Shown here: positions 7,239-16,009 of the stretch, in pieces | How positions within the stretch are numbered: the first letter of the stretch is position 1 | How the letters are laid out: every line of letters begins with the position of its first letter | NCBI RefSeq assembly: GCF_014648395.1 | Contig: NZ_BMRA01000004.1 | Span: 171,394 to 235,393, forward strand | DNA: 64,000 bases | Direction of reading: 5' to 3' | Origin: Micromonospora fulviviridis | GTDB lineage: Bacteria; Actinomycetota; Actinomycetes; Mycobacteriales; Micromonosporaceae | Notes under the pieces: generated by a model | Seen by the model: the letters and a program-made list of their open reading frames with translations, nothing else | Told to the model about the DNA's origin: nothing | The model's database searches: none | Program-made: the position numbers and the translations under genes

Positions 7239-8333
7239 ATGAGCGTGCTCGACCGCCAAGCCCTCAACCGGTCGCTTCTGGCACGCCAGCTCCTGCTGCA
7301 GCGCCACGACATGCCGGTCGCGGATGCTGTCGAGCATCTGGTGGGGTTGCAGGCGCAGGAGCCCCTGGAGCCGTACGTCGGCCTGTGGAGCCGGCTGGCC
7401 GGCTTCCAGCCGCCGGCGCTGGCCGAGCTGTTGTTGAGCCGCCGGGCGGTCCGCACGCTGCTGATGCGCCGCACGCTGCACCTGGTGACCGCGCGCGACT
7501 GCCTCGCGTTGCGGCCCGTGCACCAGGCGATGCTGGTCAAACGCATGTGGTCGACACTGCGTCGGGTGCTGCCCGGCGTCGACCTCGACGAGTTGACGAA
7601 GCTGGGCCGGCCGCTGTTTGAGGAACGGCCGCGCATGCTGACCGAGGCGGCCCGTGTCATCGCCGACCGCTGGCCGGGGGTGGAGCCGCGCTGGCTGGGT
7701 GATGCGCTCAGCACGCTCGTGCCGCTCGTGCAGGTGCCGCCCCGCGGTGTCTGGGGCGAGCGCGGCGCCGCGTACAACACCTCGGTCGAGGCGTGGCTGG
7801 GCGCCCCCCTGGTGCCGGAGTCGCCGGCCACCGTCGACGCGCTGGTGCTGCGCTATCTGGCGGCCTACGGCCCGGCGGCCGTCGCTGACATCCGCGCCTG
7901 GTCGGGGCTGAGCGGGCTGCGGGAGTCCGTCCAACGGTTGCGACCGTCGTTGCGGACGTTCCGCGACGAGCGTGGCCGCGAGCTGCTCGACGTGCCCGAC
8001 GGCGTGCTGCCCGACCCGGAGACCCCGGCGCCGCCGCGCTTCCTGCCGGCGTTCGACAACGCGGTGCTCGGCTACGACGACCGCAGCCGCGTCATCGACG
8101 CAGAGCACCGCGGGTTGAGTGTCACAGGCGCCCGCTTCCTGCTGGTCGACGGCCGGGTCGCGGGCACCTGGGTGGTCACCGTCGACGATGACCGGGCGAC
8201 GTTGCGCATCACACCGCTGCGCACCCTCACGACGGGCGAGCGCGACGAGGTCGTCGCCGAAGGCGAGAGGCTGCTGGCCATGTTCCAGCCCGAGTCACAA
8301 CGCGCCGGTCACGTCACCATCACGGACACCTGA
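7239..8333 (+). CDS. AlkZ-like winged-helix DNA glycosylase family protein (HTH_42)
   Basis: A 364-residue member of the winged-helix family that includes AlkZ and YcaQ, enzymes that remove bulky or crosslinked alkylated purines from DNA. The N-terminal helical region carries Q38-A39-Q40 in VGLQAQEPLEPYVGLWSRL, the Q-x-Q form of the catalytic motif; the wing helices follow, and the C-terminal beta-barrel shows FLPAFDNAVLGYDDRSRV and FLLVDGRVAGTW. ATG at 7239 lies seven bases after TAGCGT, so the transcript is probably leaderless. Q-x-Q members are found both as self-resistance enzymes in producer strains and as general housekeeping paralogs; no genotoxin cluster is present here, so the latter seems likelier. 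A YcaQ-type relative with Q-x-D lies at 61319-62386. Confidence 0.82.
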   Translation: MSVLDRQALNRSLLARQLLLQRHDMPVADAVEHLVGLQAQEPLEPYVGLWSRLAGFQPPALAELLLSRRAVRTLLMRRTLHLVTARDCLALRPVHQAMLVKRMWSTLRRVLPGVDLDELTKLGRPLFEERPRMLTEAARVIADRWPGVEPRWLGDALSTLVPLVQVPPRGVWGERGAAYNTSVEAWLGAPLVPESPATVDALVLRYLAAYGPAAVADIRAWSGLSGLRESVQRLRPSLRTFRDERGRELLDVPDGVLPDPETPAPPRFLPAFDNAVLGYDDRSRVIDAEHRGLSVTGARFLLVDGRVAGTWVVTVDDDRATLRITPLRTLTTGERDEVVAEGERLLAMFQPESQRAGHVTITDT

Positions 8334-8375
8334 CGCAGGCGTATCCCGTCGGCCATGACCCGGGCGTGCCATGAC

Positions 8376-8576
8376 TCAATCTCGCTCCCATTCTGGGTCA
8401 TCCACCGTCAACACCTGGGGGATCGTGTCTTCCAGGTGTCGCGGTCCATCGATCCGCCACGAGCGGACGCAGCAACCGCAGCCGCCTTCCGATATCGAGG
8501 CCAGCGCGGTGCCGTGCCGCTCGACCCACGCCTCCGCCTCAGCAACCTCGGCGGCACTGTCCACGCGAGCCGTCAT
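8376..8576 (-). CDS. Small unknown protein with C-x-C-C motif
   Basis: A possible gene of 66 residues, MTARVDSAAEVAEAEAWVE at the N-terminus and SISEGGCGCCVRSWRIDGP in the middle. The amphipathic N-terminal helix and the GCGCC cluster could bind metal, but no family is recognised. Its amino-acid make-up is not arginine/proline-rich like the shadow frames, which supports it as real. It runs convergent to the AlkZ-like gene, 42 bases after that gene's stop. No good ribosome site is seen. Confidence 0.45.
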   Translation of the reverse strand: MTARVDSAAEVAEAEAWVERHGTALASISEGGCGCCVRSWRIDGPRHLEDTIPQVLTVDDPEWERD

Positions 8577-8727
8577 GCTGAAACGTGCCACGGGATCACG
8601 GTAGCCGGCGTAGCCACGTGAGTAACCAAGGCGGCGCACCCGGCCGGACGAGTGCCCACCCGGAATCGACGGGATCGGTTATCGTTCCGTCGTTCCGGCT
8701 GCCCGGCCGGTCCACGGGGGTACCAGC

Positions 8728-9495
8728 ATGAAACAGCGCAGCGCCCTGCTCACGATTGCTCTGATCGGTGGTCTGCTCCTCGCTGCCGGATGCGGCGAGA
8801 CGACGGAGCCCACCCGCTCCGAGCAACCTGCCCGAGCCACCACCGTAGTGCCCTCGCCAACACCCGACGCCCGCGGCGAGCTGGTCGCGGCGTTGCAACG
8901 GTCGCAGGGGGTGGCCCACCGGTATGCGGTACGCGGCAGCCTGCCCGAGGGGCAGAGTGTGAAGGGCACCGGCGCCTTCGACCCGAAGAAGCGCCGCTTC
9001 CAGGCCACGATCTCGGTCACCGGCGGGAAGTACCCGTCGGCGGGGAGCCGGATCGTGATCGGCACCGACAGCTACGTACGGCCGTCCGGCAAGAAGGACT
9101 GGGTGCACGTCGATCTGAAGCGGGTGAAGAGCGACGATCCCTTCCTGCGCTTCGACTGGGTCGACCCGACCGGTCTGAAGGCGTTCACCTCGTCGATCGT
9201 CTCGGTGGATCGCGCCGGAAACACCTACACCGGCCGTTTCGACCCCGACGGCGAAGACACCAAGCCGTTCCTCCCCGTGGGTGCGCCGAGCATCGTCTCG
9301 ATCGGCACACCCCTGTCGCCCTTCACGATCACCACCGACGACCAGGGCTGGGTCACCTCGATCAGGGTGGAGCTGACCCCCGGCACGGGACCGAAACTGA
9401 CGATGACCACCACCATGAGTGATCACGGGAAGCCCTCGAAGATCAACGCGCCAGCACATCCTGACGAGGCCGCTGACTTCTACTACCGCAAGTGA
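8728..9495 (+). CDS. Secreted lipoprotein, unknown function
   Basis: A 255-residue lipoprotein. Residues 1-22 form a signal peptide with lipobox LAAGC, so Cys22 would be lipidated and the protein anchored outside the membrane. A threonine/proline linker (about 26-47) leads to a beta-rich domain of about 200 residues (GTGAFDPKKRRFQATISVTG, YTGRFDPDGEDTKPFLPVG). The layout resembles LppX/LprG-like actinobacterial lipoproteins, whose domains hold lipids, but the resemblance is only in general shape. A GGGGG stretch precedes the ATG. Its 3' end overlaps the convergent gene at 9483 by 13 bases. Confidence 0.8.
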   Translation: MKQRSALLTIALIGGLLLAAGCGETTEPTRSEQPARATTVVPSPTPDARGELVAALQRSQGVAHRYAVRGSLPEGQSVKGTGAFDPKKRRFQATISVTGGKYPSAGSRIVIGTDSYVRPSGKKDWVHVDLKRVKSDDPFLRFDWVDPTGLKAFTSSIVSVDRAGNTYTGRFDPDGEDTKPFLPVGAPSIVSIGTPLSPFTITTDDQGWVTSIRVELTPGTGPKLTMTTTMSDHGKPSKINAPAHPDEAADFYYRK

Positions 9496-9914
9496 CGGCT
9501 CAGTTCCCGCAGAACGCTTGCTTGGTCTTCGCTCCACAGTTCGATCGAGTAGCTGAGGCCCAGATCTGCGAAGACGGCACCGAGCTCGTCCACGCGGGAT
9601 GGATCAACGACTCCGCTGAAGAGCCGTTCGTCGGGTGACGGCTCCACAAGTTCGATGCACGCCCACTCGTGCTCGACCTCATAGTCGGTCCACGAGGTCG
9701 CGCGGGCGCGCCAGCCTGCGCGCACGAACATCTCGGCCAGGACCTTCACCCTCGGGGCACGAGGAAGGCGGCCGTAGACGTTGTTGTCGAGAACGGCCAG
9801 ACGGTCGGCGAGACGCGGCCCAGGGTACCGCCAGAAGTGATCTCCATGTTCTTTCAATCCTCCGTCGTGCCGTTCGAGCACCGACGTCGTCGATCGTGAC
9901 GGTCGCACACGCAT
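9483..9914 (-). CDS. Unknown cytosolic protein
   Basis: A 143-residue protein without recognised domains. It has two recognisable halves: a segment RVKVLAEMFVRAGWRARATS with YEVEHEWACIELVEP, which looks like an alpha-beta fold, and a C-terminal VDPSRVDELGAVFADLGLSY ending in SIELWSEDQASVLRELSRHLR. The ATG at 9914 is taken because further upstream the frame runs through the neighbouring membrane-protein gene and changes composition. Convergent with the lipoprotein gene, overlapping by 13 bases. Confidence 0.55.
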   Translation of the reverse strand: MRVRPSRSTTSVLERHDGGLKEHGDHFWRYPGPRLADRLAVLDNNVYGRLPRAPRVKVLAEMFVRAGWRARATSWTDYEVEHEWACIELVEPSPDERLFSGVVDPSRVDELGAVFADLGLSYSIELWSEDQASVLRELSRHLR

Positions 9915-9955
9915 GAACCAGGCGTGGCCATGGACATGTGCCGCAGACGGGATGG

Positions 9956-10732
9956 CTACTGGCTCAGCGATCGGCTCTGCTCGCCGAGGGCCGGGGCGGG
10001 ATCGCCGCCAGGATTCTTCCGCCGGAGCCGCGCCCCGCCAAGGGCGTTCAGCCCCACACCCCAGATGAGCAGAACGCCGAGCCACTGGGCCCAGTTCAGT
10101 GCGCTCATCCGGCCGGAGAGCAGGTGCCGGACGGAGGAATACGGAGTCAGGGCCTGGGCCGGCCTGAGGGCGTCGATGGCACCCAGCAGGAACCACAGGC
10201 CGAGCGGCAGGACGATGCTGGCGACGAACGCGATGGCGGGACGCTGGATCAGCAGGCCGAGTCCGGTGCCCACGAGCTGGGCCACCACCTGCACCAGAAC
10301 ACTACCCACCGCGATGGTTCCGACGTGCCGCCACGGGTCCTGAGCACTGGACGTGGTCACCGTGAGGGCCGTGACGCACACCAGGAAGCCGAACACGGCC
10401 ACAGCGGTGGCGAGCAGCGTCGCGGCCAGCAGGGTGGGCGCGAGGCGAGTAGTCCCGGTCGCCCGCTTCAGGTCTCGGGCGAGCAGGATGCCGAAGGCCG
10501 GGACGATGACGGACATCAGGCTCTGTACGACATCGGAGAGCTTGGCGAAAGTGCGATCACCAGGCGGTCCCGCCAGAGCAAGCCCTGCGGCGGCCAGCAG
10601 TCCCAGCAGCAGGGTGACCGCGAGGAGGACCCGGCGCGTCCGCGTCCCGACAGAGCGGCGGAGGGCATGGGAGGTGGCCGCACCGAGGGTGGTGGAGGTG
10701 CTGAGGGTGTGCGGATTGCCTGAATTGCTCAT
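9956..10732 (-). CDS. ABC-2-like integral membrane protein
   Basis: A 258-residue membrane protein with six hydrophobic segments (roughly residues 34-54, 68-84, 96-122, 138-162, 166-187 and 216-236). The helix pattern and the loops (ARDLKRATGTTRLAPTLLAA, LNWAQWLGVLLIWGVGLNAL) resemble permease subunits of ABC-2 exporters, but no ATPase gene lies beside it, so transport is unproven. The start ATG at 10732 is followed by a polar N-terminus of 30 residues. It is followed on the same strand by the unknown gene at 9483-9914, which it may be co-transcribed with (41-base gap). Confidence 0.65.
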   Translation of the reverse strand: MSNSGNPHTLSTSTTLGAATSHALRRSVGTRTRRVLLAVTLLLGLLAAAGLALAGPPGDRTFAKLSDVVQSLMSVIVPAFGILLARDLKRATGTTRLAPTLLAATLLATAVAVFGFLVCVTALTVTTSSAQDPWRHVGTIAVGSVLVQVVAQLVGTGLGLLIQRPAIAFVASIVLPLGLWFLLGAIDALRPAQALTPYSSVRHLLSGRMSALNWAQWLGVLLIWGVGLNALGGARLRRKNPGGDPAPALGEQSRSLSQ

Positions 10733-10838
10733 CTGCCTCCTTCGGCAATCGGATCTCAGTCTCTCCTGAAAGGACGCTCACAGCCACGGCCGGCTCAAGA
10801 AATGGCATCAGTGAATGCCGATCCAGAGCAACGTTGAC

Positions 10839-11210
10839 CTAGAGAACGCGGCGGATGCCGACGGCGTCAGGGAGGGATGGCGTGCCGCTGTCATGCTCGA
10901 TCATGCTCTGAACAAGCGCGGGAGCCACGTCCGGCCGGCAGTAGGACGTGATGTCAACGCCGTTGGGGCCGACGAATCGGAAGTCCACCTGGTGATCTGA
11001 CGACCGGACCGTTTCCTGCCACCAACCGGCCAGTGGCGCGGCGAGTTCGATGAGGGATGACCGTTGTGGCCCGATGAACCACAGGACGTTGCCCGACCGG
11101 TACACCTCGATGTTGCGGCTCTCTAATGACGGTGCAACCGCAAGCAGGAGTCCGGCGGGGTCAATCGCCTCTCCCTCGGCGACGAGACTCACACCGAAGC
11201 CGACCGACAT
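10839..11210 (-). CDS. Unknown protein
   Basis: A 123-residue protein with no recognised family. It begins MSVGFGVSLVAEGEAIDPAG and has a mixed alpha-beta pattern (NIEVYRSGNVLWFIGPQRSS, SDHQVDFRFVGPNGVDITSY). The ATG at 11210 is preferred to an in-frame ATG 21 bases upstream because TAGACT ends seven bases before it, the leaderless spacing seen at many starts in this window. Transcribed away from the lipoprotein gene at 11308. Confidence 0.55.
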   Translation of the reverse strand: MSVGFGVSLVAEGEAIDPAGLLLAVAPSLESRNIEVYRSGNVLWFIGPQRSSLIELAAPLAGWWQETVRSSDHQVDFRFVGPNGVDITSYCRPDVAPALVQSMIEHDSGTPSLPDAVGIRRVL

Positions 11211-11307
11211 GCTTCGCAGTCTAGCGGGCATGAGACGCACCCGGTCCGGCCGCCGCCCGCATCGCTGGTAGCCTGACGCGTCTCGCGCGAGAGGTGGCGT
11301 CTGCCCG

Positions 11308-12066
11308 GTGCTCAGGATGGTGCTGCGTTGGTCGGTCGCGGTCGTGTCCGTCTGCATGGTGACCGCGTGCGGTTCTCCGACGGCTGATACGGCGGGCGAG
11401 ATCCCCTCCACGGCGCAGGCGACGGGCTCGGCCACAGCCACGAAGCCAGCTTCCCCAACAGTTCCGGCGACCGGCGGACCCGGCTACTCCGCGACGCTGT
11501 CCGCACGCTTGTTGACCATGGACTCAGTGCCCGCCGGATTTACTGTGGAGATCGCGACAGTCATGTCGGCGGATGCTGGAGATCGACGCCCGAGCGTCGA
11601 CGTGTCCTGTTCGCACAGCATGATCCCGCTGCTGTCGGCCACGCGCCTGACCGGGACTCCGTCAGCGATGGCCGCAGCCACCCTGAGCTATGACGCGGAT
11701 CCCGTTGGCTGGGGCTGGGTGGGTAACGAAGTCCTCAGGACCTACACCGATGACGGTGCACGACGAGCGATGGCCGACCTGCGAGCCTTCATCGGCCGTT
11801 GCCCCACCGTCGCGTCTTCCGGCCAGGGCGCCGGCGGCAGCTACCGCTTCTCAGTGGCACCAGGGCCGCGGCTGGGCGATGACAGTATTCACGTCAGATG
11901 CAGCAGCACGTCCGGTTCTGACGCGCTGGAATGCGACAGCGTGCTCATCCGGATCGGAACCACCCTGGTGATCGTTCAGGAGCTGGGCAACAGACCCGGC
12001 GGCGACGAACACCTCACCCAGCTCGCCGAAGCTGCGCTCCGCAAATACCAGACGACCGGATCCTGA
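11308..12066 (+). CDS. Lipoprotein, possible sensor-domain protein
   Basis: A 252-residue exported lipoprotein. The N-terminus has a short basic start, a hydrophobic run and lipobox MVTACG with the lipidated Cys at about residue 21. A Ser/Thr/Pro/Ala linker (25-60) is followed by an ordered domain with four cysteines (VDVSCSHSM, FIGRCPTVAS, HVRCSSTSG, ALECDSVLIRIGTTLVI), suggesting two disulphides. This resembles the extracytosolic PknH-like sensor domains of actinobacterial lipoproteins; the match is by pattern only. GTG at 11308 lies eleven bases after GAGAGGTGG; ATG at 11317 is the alternative. Confidence 0.75.
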   Translation: MLRMVLRWSVAVVSVCMVTACGSPTADTAGEIPSTAQATGSATATKPASPTVPATGGPGYSATLSARLLTMDSVPAGFTVEIATVMSADAGDRRPSVDVSCSHSMIPLLSATRLTGTPSAMAAATLSYDADPVGWGWVGNEVLRTYTDDGARRAMADLRAFIGRCPTVASSGQGAGGSYRFSVAPGPRLGDDSIHVRCSSTSGSDALECDSVLIRIGTTLVIVQELGNRPGGDEHLTQLAEAALRKYQTTGS

Positions 12067-12128
12067 ACGGCCTCACGCGCCTCGGGGCCGGGGCCGTCTG
12101 CGACCCGGAAAGCGTGGAACGCTCACGG

Positions 12129-13034
12129 TCAGCCGAGACCGAGCCGGTGCAGCGCGAGGGCCACGAATCCGCGCACGGACCGGTCCCAGCCGGAGACGTC
12201 GGCGTCGAAGTCCGAGCCGCGCGCGTCGCTGAGCACGTCGAGGGCCGGGTCGGGTAGCTGTTCGCCGAGTCGGTACGCCATCGCCACCGCCGCCGTGACC
12301 CGGACGACCGCCGCGTTCGCGGACAGCATCTCGTGGAGGCATGCGTCGATCCGCTCGGAGCCGACCTCGCAGTGGGCGAGGGTCAGGTTGGCGCTGGCCC
12401 GGGTGGCGGCGCGGGCCGCGTCGGCCGGGATCGCGATGAGCCCGGCCAACGTGGCCTCGTCCGGTGCGAACCAGGCGAGCAGTTCCGCGGCGTACGCGGC
12501 CAGCTCAGGGTCCGGGTCGGTGAGCCAGTGGACGTACCGGTCGGTGTGCCGGCCGCCGGCGTGGAAGGCGTCGGCCTCCCAGCGGACCGCCACGTTGTCG
12601 GCCAGCTCGGCGGCCTCCTCGTGCTCGAACAGGTCCTCGGCCTCCAGGTGCCGCTCCACCAGCGCCGCCTGCTCGTCGGTGATCCCCTCGGCGGCGGCGA
12701 AGGTCTGCCGCGCATCGAAGGGCAGATCGTCGTCGCGCCGGTCGCCGAGCACCACCGAGCGGAGCAGGTGCGCCACCGCTGCCCGGTCCGGCGTGTCGGG
12801 GTCGTCGGCGAGCGCCACCAGGAACGGCACCGCGTGACAGCTCGCCCCCCACCGCGTCCCCTGGTGGTAGACGTTGCCGAACAGCTCGGACAACGCGCGG
12901 TGCCGGACCGGCGCCGCCGCCGAGCGCAACGCACGCAACTGGTCCGGCACGTCGACCGCCGGGCCGTAGGCGTGGTGCAGCGACTCCCACGGGACGTCGT
13001 CGAGCCCGGCCAGCGGGTCACCCGGTTGATCCAT
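12129..13034 (-). CDS. HEAT-repeat-like protein
   Basis: A 301-residue, acidic, all-helical protein. Paired helices recur along the length: ALRSAAAPVRHRALSELFG, FLVALADDPDTPDRAAVAHL, PELAAYAAELLAWFAPDEAT and SANAAVVRVTAAVAMAYRLG, in the manner of HEAT or Armadillo repeats. No catalytic motif or membrane segment is present, so it is likely a binding or scaffold protein. Similar stand-alone proteins are common and unassigned in Micromonosporaceae and Streptomyces, some near polymorphic toxins. It is divergent from the DUF3800 gene. Confidence 0.65.
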   Translation of the reverse strand: MDQPGDPLAGLDDVPWESLHHAYGPAVDVPDQLRALRSAAAPVRHRALSELFGNVYHQGTRWGASCHAVPFLVALADDPDTPDRAAVAHLLRSVVLGDRRDDDLPFDARQTFAAAEGITDEQAALVERHLEAEDLFEHEEAAELADNVAVRWEADAFHAGGRHTDRYVHWLTDPDPELAAYAAELLAWFAPDEATLAGLIAIPADAARAATRASANLTLAHCEVGSERIDACLHEMLSANAAVVRVTAAVAMAYRLGEQLPDPALDVLSDARGSDFDADVSGWDRSVRGFVALALHRLGLG

Positions 13035-13152
13035 GCGGTGGTTCTACCAGCAGCGGAGCGGGAGCCGACATCCCGCGCGGGTCGGTGGAGCTAACTGGGT
13101 GGTCCGATCGGGACGGGTGGGCGACCATGGTCGACATGGCGAGGGACCGGGC

Positions 13153-14157
13153 ATGAGGCTGCCGCTTCAGGGTGGGCTGCCGCCGGCGGACGCGATGACC
13201 GGCACGGTCGTGGAGATCGCCTGTGACGAATCCGGGTTCTCCGGCACCAACCTCCTCGATCCGGCCACTCCGGTGATCACCCACGCGAGTGTCGACCTGC
13301 GCCCGGAGGAGGCGGCTGAGCTGGTCGCGGCACTGCGGTCCGGTTTCCGATTCGCGCCGAACGAGTTCAAGTCCCGGCAGTTCCTCCGCCGGCCGCAGGC
13401 GGGTGAGGCGCTGGAGTGGTTGCTGGCGGCGCTGCGTGGCCGGGCACACGTCCATCTGGTCGACAAGCAGTACTTCCTCGTCACCCGCATCGTCGACCTG
13501 CTGCTGACCGAGCCGTCGTACGCGGCGGGCACCCGCCTGACCCAGGCGAACCGTTCGGCGGCCCTCGCCCTGCACCGGGCCGGACGCTCGGCCGGTGCCG
13601 ACTGGGCGGTCTTCCTCGCGGCCTTCGTCGAGCTGCTCCGGATCAAGCACCGGCCGGATCACCGGACCGTGGAACGGTTCTTCCAGGCACGGGATGCGCT
13701 GGTCCGGCACGGGCTGGACCCGCAGGCCGCGGCCGTCCTCCACGGCCTCAGCCGGACCGGGGTGTCCGGCATCCTGGCCAGGCTGAGCGACGACGACCGG
13801 TCGATCCCGCCACCGTTGGAGCCGATGCTGCCGGCGCTGGCTGAGACCGTCCTGTTCTGGAGCGGCGGGGGGCGCCGGGTGCTGGTGATCCACGACGAGC
13901 AGAGCGCCCTCACGGCCGACCGGTTGCGGCGCCTCCAGCAGGTACTGGCCGACGGCGCCGGGCTGTCGCCGACCGGGGGGTCACCGCTGGCCGGGCTGGT
14001 GATGGTCGACTCCCGGGACGATCCGCGGGTCCAGGTCGCCGACCTGCTCGCCGGGGTGGCCCGGCGGATGCCGGAGATCGTCGACGACGGCCCGCTCCAG
14101 CCGCTGCTCTCCCCGACCTCACTGCGCGATCCGATCGGTGACGTTCTACCGGGCTGA
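13153..14157 (+). CDS. DUF3800-like protein (RNase H-fold type)
   Basis: A 334-residue protein with the marks of DUF3800: an N-terminal acidic strand VVEIACDESGFSGTN followed by a beta strand (PVITHASVDL), and a C-terminal VDSRDDPRVQVADLLAGVAR block with the paired Asp residues. DUF3800 proteins are predicted to have an RNase H-like fold with acidic metal ligands; many lie in defence or mobile contexts, but none has a well-settled activity. The ATG at 13153 is preferred over upstream frames because the sequence before it lacks ordered composition; ATG at 13198 is also possible. It ends three bases before a strong hairpin. Confidence 0.68.
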   Translation: MRLPLQGGLPPADAMTGTVVEIACDESGFSGTNLLDPATPVITHASVDLRPEEAAELVAALRSGFRFAPNEFKSRQFLRRPQAGEALEWLLAALRGRAHVHLVDKQYFLVTRIVDLLLTEPSYAAGTRLTQANRSAALALHRAGRSAGADWAVFLAAFVELLRIKHRPDHRTVERFFQARDALVRHGLDPQAAAVLHGLSRTGVSGILARLSDDDRSIPPPLEPMLPALAETVLFWSGGGRRVLVIHDEQSALTADRLRRLQQVLADGAGLSPTGGSPLAGLVMVDSRDDPRVQVADLLAGVARRMPEIVDDGPLQPLLSPTSLRDPIGDVLPG

Positions 14158-14159
14158 GG

Positions 14160-14189
14160 GCCGGGTGGCCCGGAGCCGGGCCACCCGGC
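14160..14189. terminator. Bidirectional hairpin terminator
   Basis: GCCGGGTGGCCCG (14160-14172) pairs perfectly with CGGGCCACCCGGC (14177-14189) across a GAGC loop. It lies between the convergent DUF3800 and epoxide hydrolase genes and can end both transcripts. Confidence 0.8.
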
Positions 14190-14222
14190 ATCCGTCGAGC
14201 GCAGGCAGGTGCAGACGGCCGG

Positions 14223-15449
14223 CTAGCGGAGCGACCGGAAGGCGGCCCGCAGCTCCTCGGTCAGGAGCTGCGGCTGTTCCCAGGCCGCGAAGTGCCCGCC
14301 CCGGTCGAGCTTGTTGTAGTGGATGAGGTTGGGATAGGCGCGCTCGGCCCAGCTCCGCGGCGCTTCGTAGAGTTCGTCGGGGAAGACGCTGACGGCGGCC
14401 GGGACGGAGACGTCCTTTGCGCCGAAGAAGGAGAGCTTGTTCTCCCAGTAGAGGCGAGCGGCGGAGACGCCCGTGTTGGTCAGCCAGAAGAGCGTGATGT
14501 TGTCGAGGATGTCGTCGCGGGTGAGGCCGCCGGGCTGCCCGGCGAAGGCCCGGCAGATCAGCTCCAGGCTGGCCGCGTCGTGGTCGCACATGTAGCTGGC
14601 CAGCGCGACGGGTGAGTCCGCCAGGCCGATCAGCGTCTCGGGGCGCGTCGCCATCTGCAGGGCGTACGCGGAGTGCTTCCAGAAGAAGTCCTGCTGCTCG
14701 CAGGCCCGCCGTTCCTCGTCGGAGAGGTTGGCCGGCAGCTTGGCCATCGCGTTGTTGATTCCGGTGATGTCGGACTGGAACAGCGCGTCGATCTCGGGCG
14801 GGACCGCGCTCGGCATGTTGGTGTGGATGCCGGCCAGCTCCGGCGGCGCCTGCACGCCCATGACGTTGGTGATCAGGGCGCCCCAGTCGCCGCCCTGGGC
14901 CACGAACCGGTCGTAGCCGAGGCGTTTCATCAGCTCGGTCCAGGCGCGGGCGATGTGTTCCGGCCCCCAGCCGGGTTCGGTCGGCTTGCCGGAGAAGCCG
15001 TAGCCGGGCATCGACGGGATCACCAGGTGGAAGGCGTCCGACGCCGACCCGCCGTGGGCCGTGGGATCGGTGAGCGGCTCGATGATCTTCAGCTGCTCGA
15101 TGATCGAACCGGGCCAGCCGTGGGTGACGATGAGCGGCAACGCGTCCTCGTGCTTGGACCGGATGTGCAGGAAGTGGATGTCCAACCCGTCGATCTCGGT
15201 GATGAAGTTCGGCAGGGAGTTCAGCCGCGCCTCGACCTTGCGCCAGTCGTACTCCTTCTCCCAGTAGCGGGCGAGGGCCTGGCTCGTTTCGAGCGGCACG
15301 CCCTGCGACTGGTCGCCGACGGTCTGCTTCTCGGGCCACCGGGTGGCCGCGATGCGCTGCCGCAGCGCCTGGAGATCCGATTCCGGGATCTCCACGGTGA
15401 ACGGCCGGATGTCGGTGGCGCGGGCCAGCGTCTGTGTCTTGGCGGCCAC
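14223..15449 (-). CDS. Epoxide hydrolase (alpha/beta hydrolase, EHN type)
   Basis: A 408-residue alpha/beta hydrolase that opens epoxides to diols. Order: N-terminal EHN domain (IRPFTVEIPESDLQALRQRI, RWPE...YDWRKVEARLNSLPNF), oxyanion motif THGWPGS, nucleophile elbow AQGGDWGAL with the catalytic Asp, helical cap, and C-terminal GGHFAAWEQP with the catalytic His. Length matches the family. GTG at 15449 is chosen because GGAGAAGGAGA stands just upstream. The msrB-msrA pair lies upstream on the same strand with 44 bases between, so a shared transcript is likely. The natural epoxide is unknown. Confidence 0.9.
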   Translation of the reverse strand: MAAKTQTLARATDIRPFTVEIPESDLQALRQRIAATRWPEKQTVGDQSQGVPLETSQALARYWEKEYDWRKVEARLNSLPNFITEIDGLDIHFLHIRSKHEDALPLIVTHGWPGSIIEQLKIIEPLTDPTAHGGSASDAFHLVIPSMPGYGFSGKPTEPGWGPEHIARAWTELMKRLGYDRFVAQGGDWGALITNVMGVQAPPELAGIHTNMPSAVPPEIDALFQSDITGINNAMAKLPANLSDEERRACEQQDFFWKHSAYALQMATRPETLIGLADSPVALASYMCDHDAASLELICRAFAGQPGGLTRDDILDNITLFWLTNTGVSAARLYWENKLSFFGAKDVSVPAAVSVFPDELYEAPRSWAERAYPNLIHYNKLDRGGHFAAWEQPQLLTEELRAAFRSLR

Positions 15450-15493
15450 GTTGGTCTCCTTCTCCTCGGACGTGTCGTGGGCAGCAGGTGCAA

Positions 15494-16009
15494 TCAGCTC
15501 TGGCTCTCTCCCCGCCGGGGGAGCTTCCAGTCCGGCCGGGGGAAGTGGCAGGTGTAACCGCCGGGATGCTTCTCCAGGTAGTCCTGGTGTTCCGGCTCGG
15601 CCTCCCAGAAGGGGCCGGCCGGGGTGACCTCGGTGACCACCTTGCCCGGCCACAGGCCGGAGGCGTCGACGTCGGCGATGGTGTCCTCGGCGACCTGTCG
15701 CTGCTGGTCGTCGCAGTAGAAGATGGCGGACCGGTAACTGGTCCCGATGTCGCCGCCCTGGCGGTTCTTCGTGGTGGGGTCGTGCACCTGGAAGAAGAAC
15801 TCGAGAAGGTCCCGGTAGGAGAGCTTGGCCGGGTCGAATTCGATCTCGATCGCCTCGGCGTGGCCCTCGTGGTTCCGGTAGGTCGCGTTCGGCACGTCCC
15901 CGCCGGTGTAGCCGACCCTGGTGTGCAGGACTCCCGGGCGTTTCCGGATCAGGTCCTGCATTCCCCAGAAGCAGCCGCCGGCCAGGACCGCCTTCTGCGT
16001 GTCGCTCAT
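15494..16009 (-). CDS. msrA: Peptide-methionine (S)-S-oxide reductase
   Basis: Repairs S-epimers of methionine sulfoxide in proteins and free methionine. The catalytic motif [11 protein letters not shown] is at residues 11-21, and the family blocks [30 protein letters not shown] and [10 protein letters not shown] are intact; 171 residues is a usual length. The start ATG overlaps the stop of msrB by four bases, so the two are translationally coupled. Resolving cysteines are not obvious at the C-terminus apart from [11 protein letters not shown], which has one. Confidence 0.96.
   Translation of the reverse strand: MSDTQKAVLAGGCFWGMQDLIRKRPGVLHTRVGYTGGDVPNATYRNHEGHAEAIEIEFDPAKLSYRDLLEFFFQVHDPTTKNRQGGDIGTSYRSAIFYCDDQQRQVAEDTIADVDASGLWPGKVVTEVTPAGPFWEAEPEHQDYLEKHPGGYTCHFPRPDWKLPRRGESQS

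Noticed and set aside
14146..15339. Long minus-strand frame overlapping the epoxide hydrolase in another frame
   Set aside because: It is a shadow; the hydrolase frame carries all catalytic motifs and the ribosome site.
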